NCBI GenBank assembly: GCA_945932505.1
Contig: CAMEQB010000003.1
Location: forward strand, 1-42,203
DNA from: an uncultured Spirochaetales bacterium
GTDB taxonomy: Bacteria > Spirochaetota > Spirochaetia > Sphaerochaetales > Sphaerochaetaceae
Direction: 5' to 3'
DNA length: 42,203 bases
Under the pieces are notes generated by a model. The model did not search any database. It had not been told where the DNA came from and saw only the letters and a program-made list of their open reading frames with translations. Shown here piece after piece: positions 27,184-36,796 of this stretch (position 1 is the first letter of the stretch; every line of letters starts with the position of its first letter). The position numbers were made by a program, and so were the translations under genes.

Positions 27184-27318
27184 TTTTCCATTCTATTGAT
27201 TTGTTTTTATTATTTCTTTGATATTCAAATAATTAATATAAATATAATATGCACTTTTCTAAGTAATTTTTGGCATTTATTGAATCAAAAAAGGAAAAAC
27301 TAACCTTTCTAGAAAAAC

Positions 27319-27347
27319 TTGACCCTATTTTTTTCTAGTAATAATCA
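27319..27347 (+). promoter_or_regulatory. Candidate sigma70-type promoter for the GH43 gene
   Basis: TTGACC N17 TAATCA; ATG at 27372. Confidence 0.4.
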
Positions 27348-27371
27348 GCACACGCAAATAAAATCAAAACT

Positions 27372-28844
27372 ATGAAATCACAAGCAGAAATAATTCTAAA
27401 AGGTTTTAACCCAGATCCCTCGATTATCTTTGACGGAGAGTTTTTCTGGTGTACTACGTCTACATTTGAGTATTTTCCAGGTCTTCCTTTGTATAAAAGT
27501 AAAGATGGAATTAAGTGGAGCTTCGAAACATATATCCTCTCAACTCCAGAGCAGCTTAACTTGATAAACGCAGAAAACAGTAAGGGAGGAATATATGCTG
27601 CAACTCTTCGTTTCCATAACGGCACATATTATGCAATAACAACAAACAAAAATATCGGATGGAACTTTCTAGTCTCATCTTCTTCTCCTTATGGTCCATG
27701 GTCCAATCCAAAGCTAATAAGAAAGAATGGAATAGATCCTTCCCTATTCTTTGACGATGATGGTTCCTGCTTCTATACATCTAACGGGCTTGTTGATGGA
27801 GTAAGAGGAATATTAGGAGCAAAGATCAATCCAGAGAATGGAGAACTACTTGAGAAAGAGAGAATACTTACAGAAGGCATCACCAAAGTGGCGACAGAGG
27901 CTCCTCATATCTATAAAAAGGACGGTTGGTATTATCTATTCTTTGCTGAAGGCGGCACAGGAATGGGACACCATGAGTGTGTTATGAGGGCTAGAAGTCT
28001 CTATGGAGAATGGGAGTACATGGGTAAGCCTCTTCTTTCCAATGTAAATAGAAAAGACTACATTCTTCATGCCACAGGGCATATGGATATCGTAGAAGGA
28101 AAAGAAAACAAGTGGATAGGTGTCTTCTTAGGCATCAGGATACCAAATAAACCAATACTCCATCAGCTAGGAAGAGAATCATTTAAAGTCGATATCGAGT
28201 GGAATAATGGTTGGCCTGAAATCAAGGGAGGTATGGAAGTAGATCTTTCTCCTGTCTCTTCTTCGTCGCTAATAGTAGACTTCTCAAAAGATATAGAACG
28301 ATATCCCTTTGAGAAACTACGAGTACCAAATCATAGTTTGTACATCCAAAATAGAGAAAAAAGAACTATCACTTTAGTCTCTTCAGACCTTCTTTTGACC
28401 GAAAGGGGCACACCAACAATGCTCCTTCTCCGTCAAATGGATTTCTCTTCACTTTTTAAAGCATATATATCGTTAGATGATCTGGAAGGAAGAGGAGGCA
28501 TTGTCGCTTGGTTTACAAATGATTACTACTATAGAATCATTGTAGAAAAGGATGGGGACGGAACTATCGTTTCATCTTCTCTTAGAGTCCATGGATTTGA
28601 AGCAGTAAAAGAAACAAAGAGAGTTAATAAGAGAGAGGGAAAAATAGAACTCTCTATCCTTACTTCTCCTTCTTCTTATTCCTTCTTTGCAGATGGCATC
28701 AACCTTGGCTCTGCATCATATGCCGGTCTATGCCCTGAGGGAGCCATGTATATGACTTTCACAGGAACGATGCTGGGAATCTGGAGCGAAGAAGGGAGTT
28801 GCTCCTTTATTGATGAGATATCGCTTGAAGGACAAGAGCAATAA
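27372..28844 (+). CDS. Glycoside hydrolase family 43-like protein (beta-xylosidase/arabinosidase type), cytoplasmic
   Basis: ILKGFNPDPSIIFDGEFFWCTTSTFEYFPGLPLYKSKDGIKW (five-bladed propeller start); GIDPSLFFDDDGSCFY; TEAPHIYKKDGWYYLFFAEGGTG; no signal peptide. Confidence 0.92.
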   Translation: MKSQAEIILKGFNPDPSIIFDGEFFWCTTSTFEYFPGLPLYKSKDGIKWSFETYILSTPEQLNLINAENSKGGIYAATLRFHNGTYYAITTNKNIGWNFLVSSSSPYGPWSNPKLIRKNGIDPSLFFDDDGSCFYTSNGLVDGVRGILGAKINPENGELLEKERILTEGITKVATEAPHIYKKDGWYYLFFAEGGTGMGHHECVMRARSLYGEWEYMGKPLLSNVNRKDYILHATGHMDIVEGKENKWIGVFLGIRIPNKPILHQLGRESFKVDIEWNNGWPEIKGGMEVDLSPVSSSSLIVDFSKDIERYPFEKLRVPNHSLYIQNREKRTITLVSSDLLLTERGTPTMLLLRQMDFSSLFKAYISLDDLEGRGGIVAWFTNDYYYRIIVEKDGDGTIVSSSLRVHGFEAVKETKRVNKREGKIELSILTSPSSYSFFADGINLGSASYAGLCPEGAMYMTFTGTMLGIWSEEGSCSFIDEISLEGQEQ

Positions 28845-28885
28845 ACGAAACGTTATTATCTAACTCTTATCATTGCTCCTTTTTT
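28836..28885 (+). terminator. Intrinsic terminator whose 5' arm overlaps the GH43 stop codon
   Basis: GAGCAAT(28836-28842)...ATTGCTC(28872-28878) then CTTTTTTG; stop TAA at 28842-28844. Confidence 0.5.
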
Positions 28886-28922
28886 GTTTCTTAAGTGCAA
28901 AAATTTCACATTCAACATTTCA

Positions 28923-28945
28923 AAAAGTGCAGAAATTGCACTTTT
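28923..28945. repeat. Inverted repeat AAAAGTGCA-gaaat-TGCACTTTT
   Basis: Perfect 9-bp arms in a non-coding stretch with further GTGCA copies nearby. Confidence 0.7.
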
Positions 28946-29045
28946 ACTCTTGTTCTATAGTGCAATTGGCTTATCTATATTTAAGACAACAAGATTGAAA
29001 ATGGTGTTTATCTCATAAAAGTAGAGGAAAACATTCAATCAAGTG

Positions 29046-29079
29046 AAATAAATTAATTGTGCTGCGGTTTCCCGCAGCA
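29046..29079 (-). terminator. Intrinsic terminator after the ABC exporter operon
   Basis: Minus strand TGCTGCGG-GAAA-CCGCAGCA followed by CAATTAATTTATTT. Confidence 0.6.
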
Positions 29080-29086
29080 TATATCC

Positions 29087-30967
29087 TTAGCTAAGTTCTG
29101 TCTTTCCAGTGTAGAGACTGTAGTAGACTCCTTTTGCATTCAGCAGGTCTTCATGGTCTCCTCTTTCAATGATTCTACCATTTTCAAGAACCATGATAGC
29201 ATTACTATTTCGTACCGTAGATAGTCTATGGGCAATAACAAATACAGTTCTGTTTTCCATAAGCTTATCCATACCAGACTGAACAAGGGCTTCAGTGTGG
29301 GTGTCGATACTGCTGGTAGCTTCATCGAGAACCATGATCGGAGGATCTGCTATTGCAGCTCTTGCAATGGACAATAGCTGTCTCTGTCCCTGAGAGAGGT
29401 TCTCACCATTATTGGTCAGGACTGTATCGTATCCATCCTTCATCATCATAATAAAGTCATGGGCATTGGCAAGCTTTGCAGCCTTTATTACATCTTCGTC
29501 TGTAGCCTGAGGCCTACCGTATCGGATGTTTTCTTTTACAGTACCTGTAAAGAGGTTAGTATCCTGAAGGACCATAGCCATAGATCGTCTTAGGTCGTTA
29601 AGCTTTATCCTCTTTATATCTATTCCGTCGATAGTAATAGTACCCTTCTGTATATTATAGAAACGGTTCAAGAGGTTTGTAATAGTAGTCTTTCCTGCAC
29701 CTGTAGAACCGACGAAAGCTATCTTCTGTCCAGGCTTTGCATAAAGAGATATATCAGATAGGACTGTTCGTTCTCCGTCATAAGAGAAGTCAACATGATC
29801 CATTACAACCCCACCCTTTAGAGGAACAAGAGTAGACTTATCTCCATTTGGAACTTTCCAAGCCCAATGACCTGTTCGTTCAGCACACTCTTCAATGTTG
29901 TCGCCTTCACCTTTGACTCTGACGATAGTTACATCGCCCTCGTCTTTTTCCGGTGCTTCATCCAGCAGCTTATAGATACGCTCTGCACCTGCAAGAGCCA
30001 AAAGAACGTTATTTGCCTGCTGTGAAAGCTGGGAGATGTTATTGGAGAATGACTTTGAAAGCTGCAAAAAGGCTGCCAGTGCTCCGATAGTGTAGACATC
30101 AGGGCGGGCGATGATGGCAACGGCTCCTACAAGGACAAGTACAACATACTGGAGATGACCAAGGTTATTGTTTACAGGCCCCATAGCTCCAGCCCAAGTG
30201 TTTGCTTCAGCCATTGTCTTCTCAAGTTTTTTGTTAAGAACTTCAAAGTCCTCCTTACACTTTTCTTCATGAGTAAAGACTTTAACGACTCTCTGCCCGT
30301 TCATCATCTCTTCAATATATCCGTTTACATCTCCAAGAGCCTTCTGTTGAGCCTTAAAGAATGCTCCGGACTTCTTACCGATCTTTCCTGTTACAGCAAG
30401 TGTGATGAAGATAAAAGCAATAACTACCAATAATAGTATCCAGCTATTTGAAGCCATAGATACAAGAACCATAATAAGTGTCATGCCAGCTGTCAAAAGC
30501 TGAACAAGGCCATTTGCAACCAACTGATTGAGGGTATCTGTATCGTTGGCAAAACGGCTCATGATGGCGCCTCTTGCATTCTTGTCAAAGTAAGAGAGAG
30601 GAAGAGATTCAAGCTTGTCGAACATCTTGATTCTCATATCATAGATTGACTTCTGAGCCACGCCCACCATGATATAAGAGCAGGCGAAAGATGCTGCTAT
30701 TGAAATCAAAACGACAATGGCAAATTTACCCAGGTACAATATTGCTTTTGTAAAATCAGGGTTCTCTACTCCCTTGAGGGGTATTACAACGTCGTCGATA
30801 AAAGATCCGATGAATGAAGCAGAATATGTAGTAGAGAAAGCTGAAATTATGATACAGAAGACTATAAGTACTATAAGAGCATATCTATTCTCAAATACAT
30901 CCTTCATCAAGCGGAGGAATGTAGCCTTCGGGTTCTTGGCTTTTTCGCCGAATTTCATCTTACCCAT
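29087..30967 (-). CDS. ABC exporter, ATP-binding/permease (canonical Walker B half of heterodimer)
   Basis: VGSTGAGKTTITNLLNRFY, ENLSQGQRQLLSIARA, IMVLDEATSSIDTHTE, N-terminal TMD. Confidence 0.95.
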   Translation of the reverse strand: MGKMKFGEKAKNPKATFLRLMKDVFENRYALIVLIVFCIIISAFSTTYSASFIGSFIDDVVIPLKGVENPDFTKAILYLGKFAIVVLISIAASFACSYIMVGVAQKSIYDMRIKMFDKLESLPLSYFDKNARGAIMSRFANDTDTLNQLVANGLVQLLTAGMTLIMVLVSMASNSWILLLVVIAFIFITLAVTGKIGKKSGAFFKAQQKALGDVNGYIEEMMNGQRVVKVFTHEEKCKEDFEVLNKKLEKTMAEANTWAGAMGPVNNNLGHLQYVVLVLVGAVAIIARPDVYTIGALAAFLQLSKSFSNNISQLSQQANNVLLALAGAERIYKLLDEAPEKDEGDVTIVRVKGEGDNIEECAERTGHWAWKVPNGDKSTLVPLKGGVVMDHVDFSYDGERTVLSDISLYAKPGQKIAFVGSTGAGKTTITNLLNRFYNIQKGTITIDGIDIKRIKLNDLRRSMAMVLQDTNLFTGTVKENIRYGRPQATDEDVIKAAKLANAHDFIMMMKDGYDTVLTNNGENLSQGQRQLLSIARAAIADPPIMVLDEATSSIDTHTEALVQSGMDKLMENRTVFVIAHRLSTVRNSNAIMVLENGRIIERGDHEDLLNAKGVYYSLYTGKTELS

Positions 30968-30970
30968 CTT

Positions 30971-32689
30971 TTATTCCCTCCCCTTTGTCTGAGTCTCAAA
31001 TAGATTCTTATAACCAGCGTTTCTCTTTATAAGCTCATCATGTGTTCCCACATCTTCAATACGTCCTGCATTCATTATGATGATCTTATCAGCATCCTCG
31101 ATTGAGGAGATTCTCTGGCTGATAATAATCCTAGTCATAGAGTTGACGTCACGCCTTAATGCTTCCCTAATCTTTCTGTCTGTCTTTGTATCGACTGCGG
31201 AAGTGGAGTCATCCATAATAAGAATCTTCGGTGACTTCAATAATGCTCTTGCGATACATAATCTCTGTCTCTGGCCACCAGAAAAGTTGGCGCCGCCCTG
31301 CTCCACGTGGTAATCAAGTCCGCCTTCCTTCTCTTTTATAAAAGAGAGGGCTGATGCTATATCAAGAGCCTTCTCAATCTCTTCGTCTGTGGCATTCTCA
31401 TTGCCCCACTGAAGATTCTCCCTGACACTACCTGAGAATAGATTATTCTTCTGAAGTACAACAGATACGCTGTCCCTGAGAGATTTAAGGTTGTATTCTC
31501 TCACGTCCTTTCCTCCAACCTTAACACTACCGTTGGTAGTATCGTAGAGACGAGCAATAAGAGAAACGAGAGTAGTCTTACCGCTACCTGTAGTTCCGAT
31601 TACACCAACCATCTCTCCGCTCTTTATCTCCAGGTTAATGTTCTTCAGAACACTTGAACCCTCTTTATATCCGAAGTTTACGTTTTCAAAAGATATGGAT
31701 CCATCAGGAACGACCTTTTCTCCATTCTCGTTTTCATCCATAGAGCTTTCTGAAGCCAGAACTTCAGCTATTCTCTCCATGCTAGGCTTTGACATTGTAT
31801 ACATGACCACGATCATTCCTGTCATCATCAAAGAAGAGAGGATCTGCCCTGAGTATGTGAAGATACTCATCAATGAACCGGTATCCATGCTTCCCACATT
31901 AACAAGCTTTGCTCCGAAGTAAGAGATGGCGATCATACAGCCATAGGAGACAAACATCATCATCGGGCTCATTGCAGCCATCATTTTCTGGGCTTTTGTG
32001 AAGTTAAAGCGGATGTTCTCAGCGCTATCTTTAAACTTCTTCTTCTCTTTTTCTTCCCTTACATAAGCCTTTACTGTCCTGATACCAGATAGGTTCTCAC
32101 CTACCACCTGGTTAAAGCGGTCATATCCCTTGAAGGCTGCATTGAAGTATGAGTAGGTGATCTTCACCATTACTGCAATGCCGATGGCAAGAATAGGAAG
32201 GACGATGACAAATACGAGGGAGAGGATTCCACCAGCCCTAAAAGCCATAATAGAGGCAAAAATAAGCATCATAGGGCTACGTACAAACATTCTTATACTC
32301 ATAGTAAAGAGTTGCTGTACTCTCTGAACGTCTGTTGTAAGCCTTGTAATGAGAGATGAAGAGCTGAACTTATCGATATCTGAAAATGAGAACTCCTGGA
32401 CTTTGCTATATAGATCGTGTCTAAGGTTCGTAGAGAACCCGGCACCAGCTTCTGATCCGAACTTAGCACCTAACACTCCAAAAAGAAGAGAAAGGAGAGC
32501 AGAGAGTATCAACAAAGTAGACATCAATAAGATGTATTTCATGTTCATTGTTGCAACACCAACATCAATGATCTGGGCCATGATTGCTGGTATCAAAACT
32601 TCCATCAATACTTCCAATACCATAAAAATAGGAGTAACGACAGTTTTGGCCTTATACTGTCTTACTCGTGAAAACAAATCTTTGATCAA
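30971..32689 (-). CDS. ABC exporter, ATP-binding/permease (degenerate Walker B half of heterodimer)
   Basis: IGTTGSGKTTLVSLIARLYD, ANFSGGQRQRLCIARAL, KILIMDDSTSAVDTKTD; 3 bp from partner gene. Confidence 0.95.
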   Translation of the reverse strand: MIKDLFSRVRQYKAKTVVTPIFMVLEVLMEVLIPAIMAQIIDVGVATMNMKYILLMSTLLILSALLSLLFGVLGAKFGSEAGAGFSTNLRHDLYSKVQEFSFSDIDKFSSSSLITRLTTDVQRVQQLFTMSIRMFVRSPMMLIFASIMAFRAGGILSLVFVIVLPILAIGIAVMVKITYSYFNAAFKGYDRFNQVVGENLSGIRTVKAYVREEKEKKKFKDSAENIRFNFTKAQKMMAAMSPMMMFVSYGCMIAISYFGAKLVNVGSMDTGSLMSIFTYSGQILSSLMMTGMIVVMYTMSKPSMERIAEVLASESSMDENENGEKVVPDGSISFENVNFGYKEGSSVLKNINLEIKSGEMVGVIGTTGSGKTTLVSLIARLYDTTNGSVKVGGKDVREYNLKSLRDSVSVVLQKNNLFSGSVRENLQWGNENATDEEIEKALDIASALSFIKEKEGGLDYHVEQGGANFSGGQRQRLCIARALLKSPKILIMDDSTSAVDTKTDRKIREALRRDVNSMTRIIISQRISSIEDADKIIIMNAGRIEDVGTHDELIKRNAGYKNLFETQTKGRE

Positions 32690-32791
32690 CGTCCCATTCC
32701 TTTTGCATTATGCTTTTTAGGATACGCTTTTTTATTTAATTAAATATTGTACCTTGGTCAATTTACAAATGTGTTTATTATGTGAAGTCAA

Positions 32792-33370
32792 TCATCCAAG
32801 AGATGCAAAGGAAGTCACAGGAAGAGTAAAGACAACAGCTTTGCCCTTTTTTGACAACATGGGAAGAGACTCAATAGCTTTAGTTATCTTATCTGCTTTC
32901 TCATTGGTCTCAACAATAACCAAGACTTCTTTTTCACTTGTAATAGGATAACCGAAGAACTTGACGTCATCATCCTTTGCTGTTCCATGGCCCTTGATCA
33001 CTGTGCCGCCACTGGCTCCAGCTTTTCTTGCTTCAGCCATAATATCATCGGCATACCCCATTTCACAGATTACTTCTATCATTGTCCATTTGTTATCCAT
33101 TTTCTCTCCTCCTAGAAAAGCTGCAATTCCCTTGGCCTTAAGATCAACAACATCCTTCTTCGATTCTTCCCATACTCTTCTTTCCATTGCTGAAAGTATT
33201 ACTTCTCTTTTAGAGTCACCAAACCCCAGTATAGATAAGAGAGAAGAAGATGCAGTGCCACGGGCATTAAGCACTGTCCCACCCAACGCCCCTTTATCTC
33301 TCAGAATAGCCATAGACTTCTCAGACATTCCCTTTGACACTACAAGAAAAAGCATTCCATTTTTCGTCAT
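32792..33370 (-). CDS. Tandem PII-like (GlnB-fold) regulator
   Basis: Two similar halves: ILRDKGALGGTVLNARGTASS... and ARKAGASGGTVIKGHGTAKDD...; EVLVIVETNEKADKITKAIES typical of the PII core. Confidence 0.78.
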   Translation of the reverse strand: MTKNGMLFLVVSKGMSEKSMAILRDKGALGGTVLNARGTASSSLLSILGFGDSKREVILSAMERRVWEESKKDVVDLKAKGIAAFLGGEKMDNKWTMIEVICEMGYADDIMAEARKAGASGGTVIKGHGTAKDDDVKFFGYPITSEKEVLVIVETNEKADKITKAIESLPMLSKKGKAVVFTLPVTSFASLG

Positions 33371-34809
33371 ATCTCTTCCCCCTTTTCTTTTTTGATCTTT
33401 ATTCCAAAGATTACACCCATTATTTCAATGGCAAGAATAGGCATTGCCGCTATTAATCCAATCATACCAAAAGCCATAGAACCTGGATCTTGAGCTACGA
33501 TGAAAGATGCCCCGGATACAAGAGGCAATAAGAATGTAGAAGACATGGGCCCAGTTGCAACTCCACCACTATCGAAAGCAATGCCTGCAAAGAGAGACGG
33601 TACAAATGGCAGAAGAATAAGGATCAAGAGATAAATAGGGATTATGAAAAAAAGAATATGGACTCCCGTTATTATTCTTACCATCGATAGGCTTACTGCC
33701 GTTGCAACCCCCAAAGCCATAGAGGTAAGCATTACACTCTTTTTTATGTTTCCTTGGCTCTTATCTTCAACTTCTTCCGTCAAAACCCATATGGCAGGCT
33801 CAGCCAGCACAACTACAGCTCCCAATATAAAGCCCAATACTACAAGGAGAGCTGGATTACTACTTGCAATAAGACCGCCAAGAGTCCTTGCAACCGGCAT
33901 AAATGCAGACTCTACTGCAAAAAGAAACAATACAATTCCAAAGAATGAATAGAAAAGACCTACAATAATCTTAATAGCCCTAATCTTAGGCAGCTTAAAG
34001 ATAAAGAAAATTGAGATAAGAGTAAGGATTGCGATAGGAAGAAGGGAAGATGAAACACTCTTTAGTACTGTAATAAATATCTCAAAAAGCCCCTCGCTGC
34101 CACCATCAACCAATACTTCTCCATTTCCTTTACCTAAGAAAAGGCTATAGATCATTACAGCAAGCACTGGCCCTATACTTGCAATCCCAGTAAAGCCGAA
34201 GGAGTCTTCTTCTCTATTACCATGAACAGATGAAACACCCACGCCCAGCGCAAGAATAAAAGGAACAGCCAAAGGACCAGTGGTGGCTCCTCCAGCATCA
34301 AAGCTTATGGAAGTAAAAAACTCAGGAAGGAAAAGAGAAAGAGCTATCATCAATAATATAAATATTGCCATAAATATCTTCATAGATATTCCTGAAAGGG
34401 CCCTTATATAACTGATCGCCATAAATATACCTACCCCCAAGGCCACAACCATGACAAACGCTGTAGAATCGACGCTGCTGTTTATCTTACTCACCTGCCC
34501 TGCCAATACTCTGATATCAGGCTCAGCAACAGTCACAAGAACTCCAAGTACCAATCCAGATATAAGAAGAAGTGGTACACTCTTTTTCTCTGTCAATTTT
34601 GCACCCAGTTGATTTCCCACAGGGAGGAAAGCCATATCTACGCCAAACAAGAAGAAAGTAAGACCTACAACTAGTAGTAGAGATGAAAAAATAAAAAGAA
34701 AGAAAGAGACTGAGTCAAACGCTCCAAATATAAAGCCCAGCACGGTGGCAATAAGTACTATTGGCAAAACAGATAGGATTACTTCTTTACTTTTCTTTAT
34801 TATTTCCAA
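33367..34809 (-). CDS. DUF1538-like membrane protein, internally duplicated (possible cation/H+ antiporter, UmpAB-like)
   Basis: FGVDMAFLPVGNQLGAKL/FAVESAFMPVARTLGGLI, VLVTVAEPDIRVLAGQV/AVVVLAEPAIWVLTEEV, FDAGGATTGPLAVPFILALGVG/FDSGGVATGPMSSTFLLPLVSG. Confidence 0.75.
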   Translation of the reverse strand: MEIIKKSKEVILSVLPIVLIATVLGFIFGAFDSVSFFLFIFSSLLLVVGLTFFLFGVDMAFLPVGNQLGAKLTEKKSVPLLLISGLVLGVLVTVAEPDIRVLAGQVSKINSSVDSTAFVMVVALGVGIFMAISYIRALSGISMKIFMAIFILLMIALSLFLPEFFTSISFDAGGATTGPLAVPFILALGVGVSSVHGNREEDSFGFTGIASIGPVLAVMIYSLFLGKGNGEVLVDGGSEGLFEIFITVLKSVSSSLLPIAILTLISIFFIFKLPKIRAIKIIVGLFYSFFGIVLFLFAVESAFMPVARTLGGLIASSNPALLVVLGFILGAVVVLAEPAIWVLTEEVEDKSQGNIKKSVMLTSMALGVATAVSLSMVRIITGVHILFFIIPIYLLILILLPFVPSLFAGIAFDSGGVATGPMSSTFLLPLVSGASFIVAQDPGSMAFGMIGLIAAMPILAIEIMGVIFGIKIKKEKGEEI

Positions 34810-34930
34810 ACCTTACCTCACATAGTCAAAGGTAGCAAATAAAAAAACAAAAGCCAACATTCTTTCACCCTCTCTATATAACAAGAAAAACAATGTGACG
34901 AAGAAGATAAATACTTTTTTCAGAAATTCT

Positions 34931-34965
34931 TTGACCGGTTAAGAAATGGGACTTAAACTAGTTTA
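34931..34965 (+). promoter_or_regulatory. Candidate LacI-family autoregulatory promoter/operators
   Basis: TTGACC N17 TAAACT; -35 inside near-palindrome TTGACCGGTTAA, -10 inside perfect palindrome TAAACTAGTTTA. Confidence 0.5.
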
Positions 34966-34982
34966 GGTAGGGAGAAACAAGT

Positions 34983-36020
34983 ATGAAGAGCAAAAGAATA
35001 ACTATAGCAGACATAGCTCAAAAATCGGGGTATTCCAAGACAGCAGTGTCTTTTGCATTCAACTGTCCTGAGAGGATAAGTAGGGACGCTGTGGAGAAGA
35101 TTCTGAAAATCGCTCAGGAGCTTGATTATTTTCCTGATCCTATGGCAAGAAACTTTTCCCTGGGCAGACACCTGTCTCTAGGTTTCCTTGTCCCTCAGTC
35201 CTTCGACATATCTATGAAGAACCCTCATGTTGTGGATGTTTTGAGGGGAATAGGAAGTGTATGTGAAAGCTACGGATACACTATTACGTGTATTCCACCT
35301 CTTAGGTCCTCAATAGCAGAAGCAATAAAGAATGCCACTGTAGACGGCATAATCGGAATGGGCCTTGAATTTGGAAGTGAAGTACAGGAAGCCTTCAAAA
35401 GAAGGAAGCTACCTTTTGTATGTATAGACGCCATCGATGAAGAGAATGTTATCTCTGTATCCATCGACAACAAAGAAGCTGCAAAGAGACAGATGACGGA
35501 AGCCTTGAAGCGTGGGCACAGAAAGATAGCTGTAATATCTCTGCCAGGTGCAGCTTATCTATCTGATAACGATTCTCCTGCTGTGGCCCCTGGGGTTGCA
35601 TCTGCAAGAAACAGAGGATATCAGGAAGCGGTGGAAGAGTTTGGCATAAATACACCATTCAAAACTTATCCTGTCCTTGCAACAAAAGAAGGCGGAGAAG
35701 AAGCTGTAAAGAGAATACTATCTGATGGAATGCCGACATGTATAATCACTATGTCAGATATCCAGGCTCTAGGTGCAATAGAATACTTGGAAGGACAAGG
35801 AATAAGAGTACCTGAAGATGTATCTGTTATGGGATTTGATGGCATCTATCATACTGTGATGGGCAAAAACCTCTGTTCTATTGATCAGAGAGGACATGAA
35901 AAGGGAAAGAAGGCAGCAGAAATGCTTTTTGAGATTCTAAAAGGCAATGAGCCAGAAAATAAAATCTCCCTCATTCCATTTACATTTGAAGAGGGAGAAA
36001 CTCTCAAAGATATTTCGTAA
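34983..36020 (+). CDS. LacI-family transcriptional regulator
   Basis: RITIADIAQKSGYSKTAVSFAFNCPERISRDAVEKILKIAQELDYFPDPMARNFS; C-terminal ligand domain VPEDVSVMGFDGI. Confidence 0.96.
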   Translation: MKSKRITIADIAQKSGYSKTAVSFAFNCPERISRDAVEKILKIAQELDYFPDPMARNFSLGRHLSLGFLVPQSFDISMKNPHVVDVLRGIGSVCESYGYTITCIPPLRSSIAEAIKNATVDGIIGMGLEFGSEVQEAFKRRKLPFVCIDAIDEENVISVSIDNKEAAKRQMTEALKRGHRKIAVISLPGAAYLSDNDSPAVAPGVASARNRGYQEAVEEFGINTPFKTYPVLATKEGGEEAVKRILSDGMPTCIITMSDIQALGAIEYLEGQGIRVPEDVSVMGFDGIYHTVMGKNLCSIDQRGHEKGKKAAEMLFEILKGNEPENKISLIPFTFEEGETLKDIS

Positions 36021-36743
36021 TCAACGCCCTATTGTCTTAAGGCACATTTCAGGGTCATTGGTAATGGTACCCTCGACACCCCAGGCGTTAAGCTTCTTAA
36101 CTTCCTCAGGGTCGTTGATAGTCCATGCATTGATGCCGAGTCCACAAGCTTTGGCCTCGTTTAGCATTTCTTCACTTATGACTTTGTATTCTGGATGAAG
36201 GAATGAGAATCCTACTTCCTTAGCAAGGTATGATATATGCTTGATGTTAATAGGATTTGTAAACAGGAATCCCATTTTGCACTCCGGAAGGTATTTCTGC
36301 ATAATAACAAGTGAAAGCGGGTTGAAAGAAGAAAATATCACTTTGTCTTCAATACCATATTTTCTGATCAAAGAAGCAACCTTCTCTTCTATCCCTGGGT
36401 AATAAATCACACCAGTCTTCAGCTCCACATTAGCCTTCATACCACTCTCTTTAATAAAAGCACAAAACTCTTCGAAAGATGGGACATAAGCATCAAACTT
36501 ATCATCCATGGTCTTGGAAGCCTTGATCTTTGTTATTTCAGAGAGAGTACAGTCACAAACCTTTTTATCGACTCCTGTAGTACGTAGTAGATTCTCGTCG
36601 TGAATGACTACAACCTCTCCATCTTTTGTAAGGTGGACATCTGTCTCGATACCATCAGCTCCAGCATCTCTTGCAGCCTCAAAAGCTACCATAGTATTTT
36701 CTGGATACCTAGATGAAAATCCCCTATGAGCCCAAACTATCAT
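36021..36743 (-). CDS. Glycerophosphodiester phosphodiesterase
   Basis: MIVWAHRGFSSRYPENTMVAFEAARDAGADGIETDVHLTKDGEVVVIHDENLLRTT; SD GGAGG supports start 36743 rather than 36800. Confidence 0.96.
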   Translation of the reverse strand: MIVWAHRGFSSRYPENTMVAFEAARDAGADGIETDVHLTKDGEVVVIHDENLLRTTGVDKKVCDCTLSEITKIKASKTMDDKFDAYVPSFEEFCAFIKESGMKANVELKTGVIYYPGIEEKVASLIRKYGIEDKVIFSSFNPLSLVIMQKYLPECKMGFLFTNPINIKHISYLAKEVGFSFLHPEYKVISEEMLNEAKACGLGINAWTINDPEEVKKLNAWGVEGTITNDPEMCLKTIGR

Positions 36744-36796
36744 ATTAGTTCCTCCAAAGCCATAATATAATACAAAAAAACCATGAGAGAAATAAA

